Assembly: GCA_030631085.1 (NCBI GenBank)
Contig: DAOVLV010000172.1
Span: 1 to 5,192 of the forward strand
DNA from: Planctomycetales bacterium
Lineage (GTDB): Bacteria; Planctomycetota; Phycisphaerae; SM23-33
Length of the DNA: 5,192 bases
Direction of reading: 5' to 3'
Shown: positions 4,459 through 5,192 of the stretch, one piece after another
Position numbering within the stretch: the first letter of the stretch is position 1
How the letters are laid out: each line of letters starts with the position of its first letter
Translations under genes and position numbers: made by a program
The notes under the pieces: model-generated
Databases searched by the model: none
What the model saw: only the letters and a program-made list of their open reading frames with translations
What the model was told of the DNA's origin: nothing

Positions 4459-5192
4459 GTGGTAATGACAAGCAAGGAACGTTTAATGGCTGCAATGCGG
4501 CGGGAAGAGGTTGACTACCTCCCGTGCTCGATTTATTTCAACTCCAACTTGCGGGTTCGGGGCTACGATCTGATGAATCCAGCCGACCGAGTTCGCCTGC
4601 AGGCCGATCTGGGCTGTGACGGCGTCGTTGATATTGTCATACCCAGCACACTTGGTCCCGAGGTCGAAACGCGAACGTGGTTGAAGGACGTACCAGACCA
4701 AGACTATCCGATCCTCTACAAGGAATATCGAACCCCGGCTGGGACATTGCGCATGGGGGTTCGTCACACCCCGGACTGGCCCCACGGTACGGACATAATC
4801 TGGGACGATCACTCTGCCAGCAATCTTTATGAACCGCTTATAAAGACAGCCGATGATGTTGACGCATTCGAATACCTTTGGCAGCCCCCCGCACAAAGCG
4901 ATCTGAATGCGGCAAAGGACAGCATTGAAAATGCTTTAGGCCTTGCCAGGGATTACGGAGTTGCTGTTCGCGGCTATGCCGGAGGCGGCCTGGCCACGTT
5001 GCTGTTTGTCATGGGGGCTGAAAACGCAGTCATGTTCGCCGTCGATCATCCGCAGGCATTCAAGCGTCTGGCGGAAATCGACAGCAAGGCCAACATCGGC
5101 AGAATCAGACTATGCGCCCAGGCCGGCGCGGATTTTGTCAAGCGCTTCGGCGGGTATGAACAGACCAACTTTTATAATCCGACGATATTCAA
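4459..5192 (+). CDS. Uroporphyrinogen-decarboxylase-family protein, N-terminal part
   Basis: Open from GTG 4459 (or ATG 4465) through the right edge: 244 complete codons, with the C-terminus outside the window. The start MTSKERLMAAMRREEVDYLPC is the typical opening of the URO-D superfamily (xSxRERxxxALxxExxDxxP). A barrel-like alternation follows, with a glycine-rich GYAGGGLATLLFVMGAENAVMFAVDHP segment at about 174-200 and a helix/strand running into GADFVKRFGG. The superfamily includes HemE (heme synthesis) and cobalamin-dependent methyltransferase proteins such as MtaA/MtbA. The sequence does not look like canonical HemE: the N-terminal Arg-rich substrate motif of HemE (PVWxMRQAGR) is absent. 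A divergent, possibly corrinoid- or methyl-transfer-related role is more likely, but the substrate is unknown. It begins 39 bases after the displaced htrA tail, so before the proposed insertion it would have stood directly downstream of htrA. Confidence 0.8.
   Translation, partial: MVMTSKERLMAAMRREEVDYLPCSIYFNSNLRVRGYDLMNPADRVRLQADLGCDGVVDIVIPSTLGPEVETRTWLKDVPDQDYPILYKEYRTPAGTLRMGVRHTPDWPHGTDIIWDDHSASNLYEPLIKTADDVDAFEYLWQPPAQSDLNAAKDSIENALGLARDYGVAVRGYAGGGLATLLFVMGAENAVMFAVDHPQAFKRLAEIDSKANIGRIRLCAQAGADFVKRFGGYEQTNFYNPTIF

Noticed and set aside
4483..4896. Minus-strand reading frame of 137 codons near the right end
   Set aside because: The + strand here is continuously open and matches the URO-D-family N-terminus.

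Overview
The window looks like a piece of chromosome from a moderately GC-rich, Gram-negative-type bacterium, probably from a metagenome. Planctomycetota or a similar environmental phylum is a low-confidence guess. It rests on the HtrA with an N-terminal anchor and two PDZ domains, the long transaldolase, the divergent uroporphyrinogen-decarboxylase-family gene and the abundance of small inverted repeats. All supported genes are on the + strand.

Layout: (1) 2-154, the last 50 codons of panB (pantothenate synthesis). (2) 162-324, a REPIN-like element: a perfect 29-bp inverted repeat around a spacer of degenerate heptamers. (3) 348-1841, a complete HtrA/DegP-type serine protease. (4) 1904-2128, a 74-residue zinc-ribbon protein. 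(5) 2223-2810, a P-loop NTPase of the small nucleotide-kinase type, flanked by what look like two halves of integron attC sites. (6) 2858-2964, a second, unrelated REPIN-like element. (7) 2992-4263, a long transaldolase whose stop codon lies inside a third copy of that repeat. (8) 4312-4419, a displaced second copy of the last 35 codons of htrA plus its stop. (9) 4459 to the end, the N-terminal part of a uroporphyrinogen-decarboxylase-family protein.

The most notable pattern joins (3) and (8). The 3' end of htrA occurs twice, 2578 bp apart and without indels. The first 51 bp are identical (1734-1784 = 4312-4362). The remaining 54 sense bases differ at 11 positions, and the nine codon changes are six silent and three mild. 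That is what one expects when a DNA segment enters the 3' end of a gene, supplies its own version of that end so the gene stays whole, and pushes the original end to the far side. On this reading 1785-4311 (zinc ribbon, P-loop gene, repeats, transaldolase) is a small inserted island. No integrase or transposase gene is visible, so homologous single crossover, loss of a tandem htrA paralogue, or an assembly error remain possible.

No shared pathway links the genes. panB and htrA look like core genes. The AT-richer zinc-ribbon and P-loop genes look like cargo. The GC-rich transaldolase is bracketed by inverted repeat copies.
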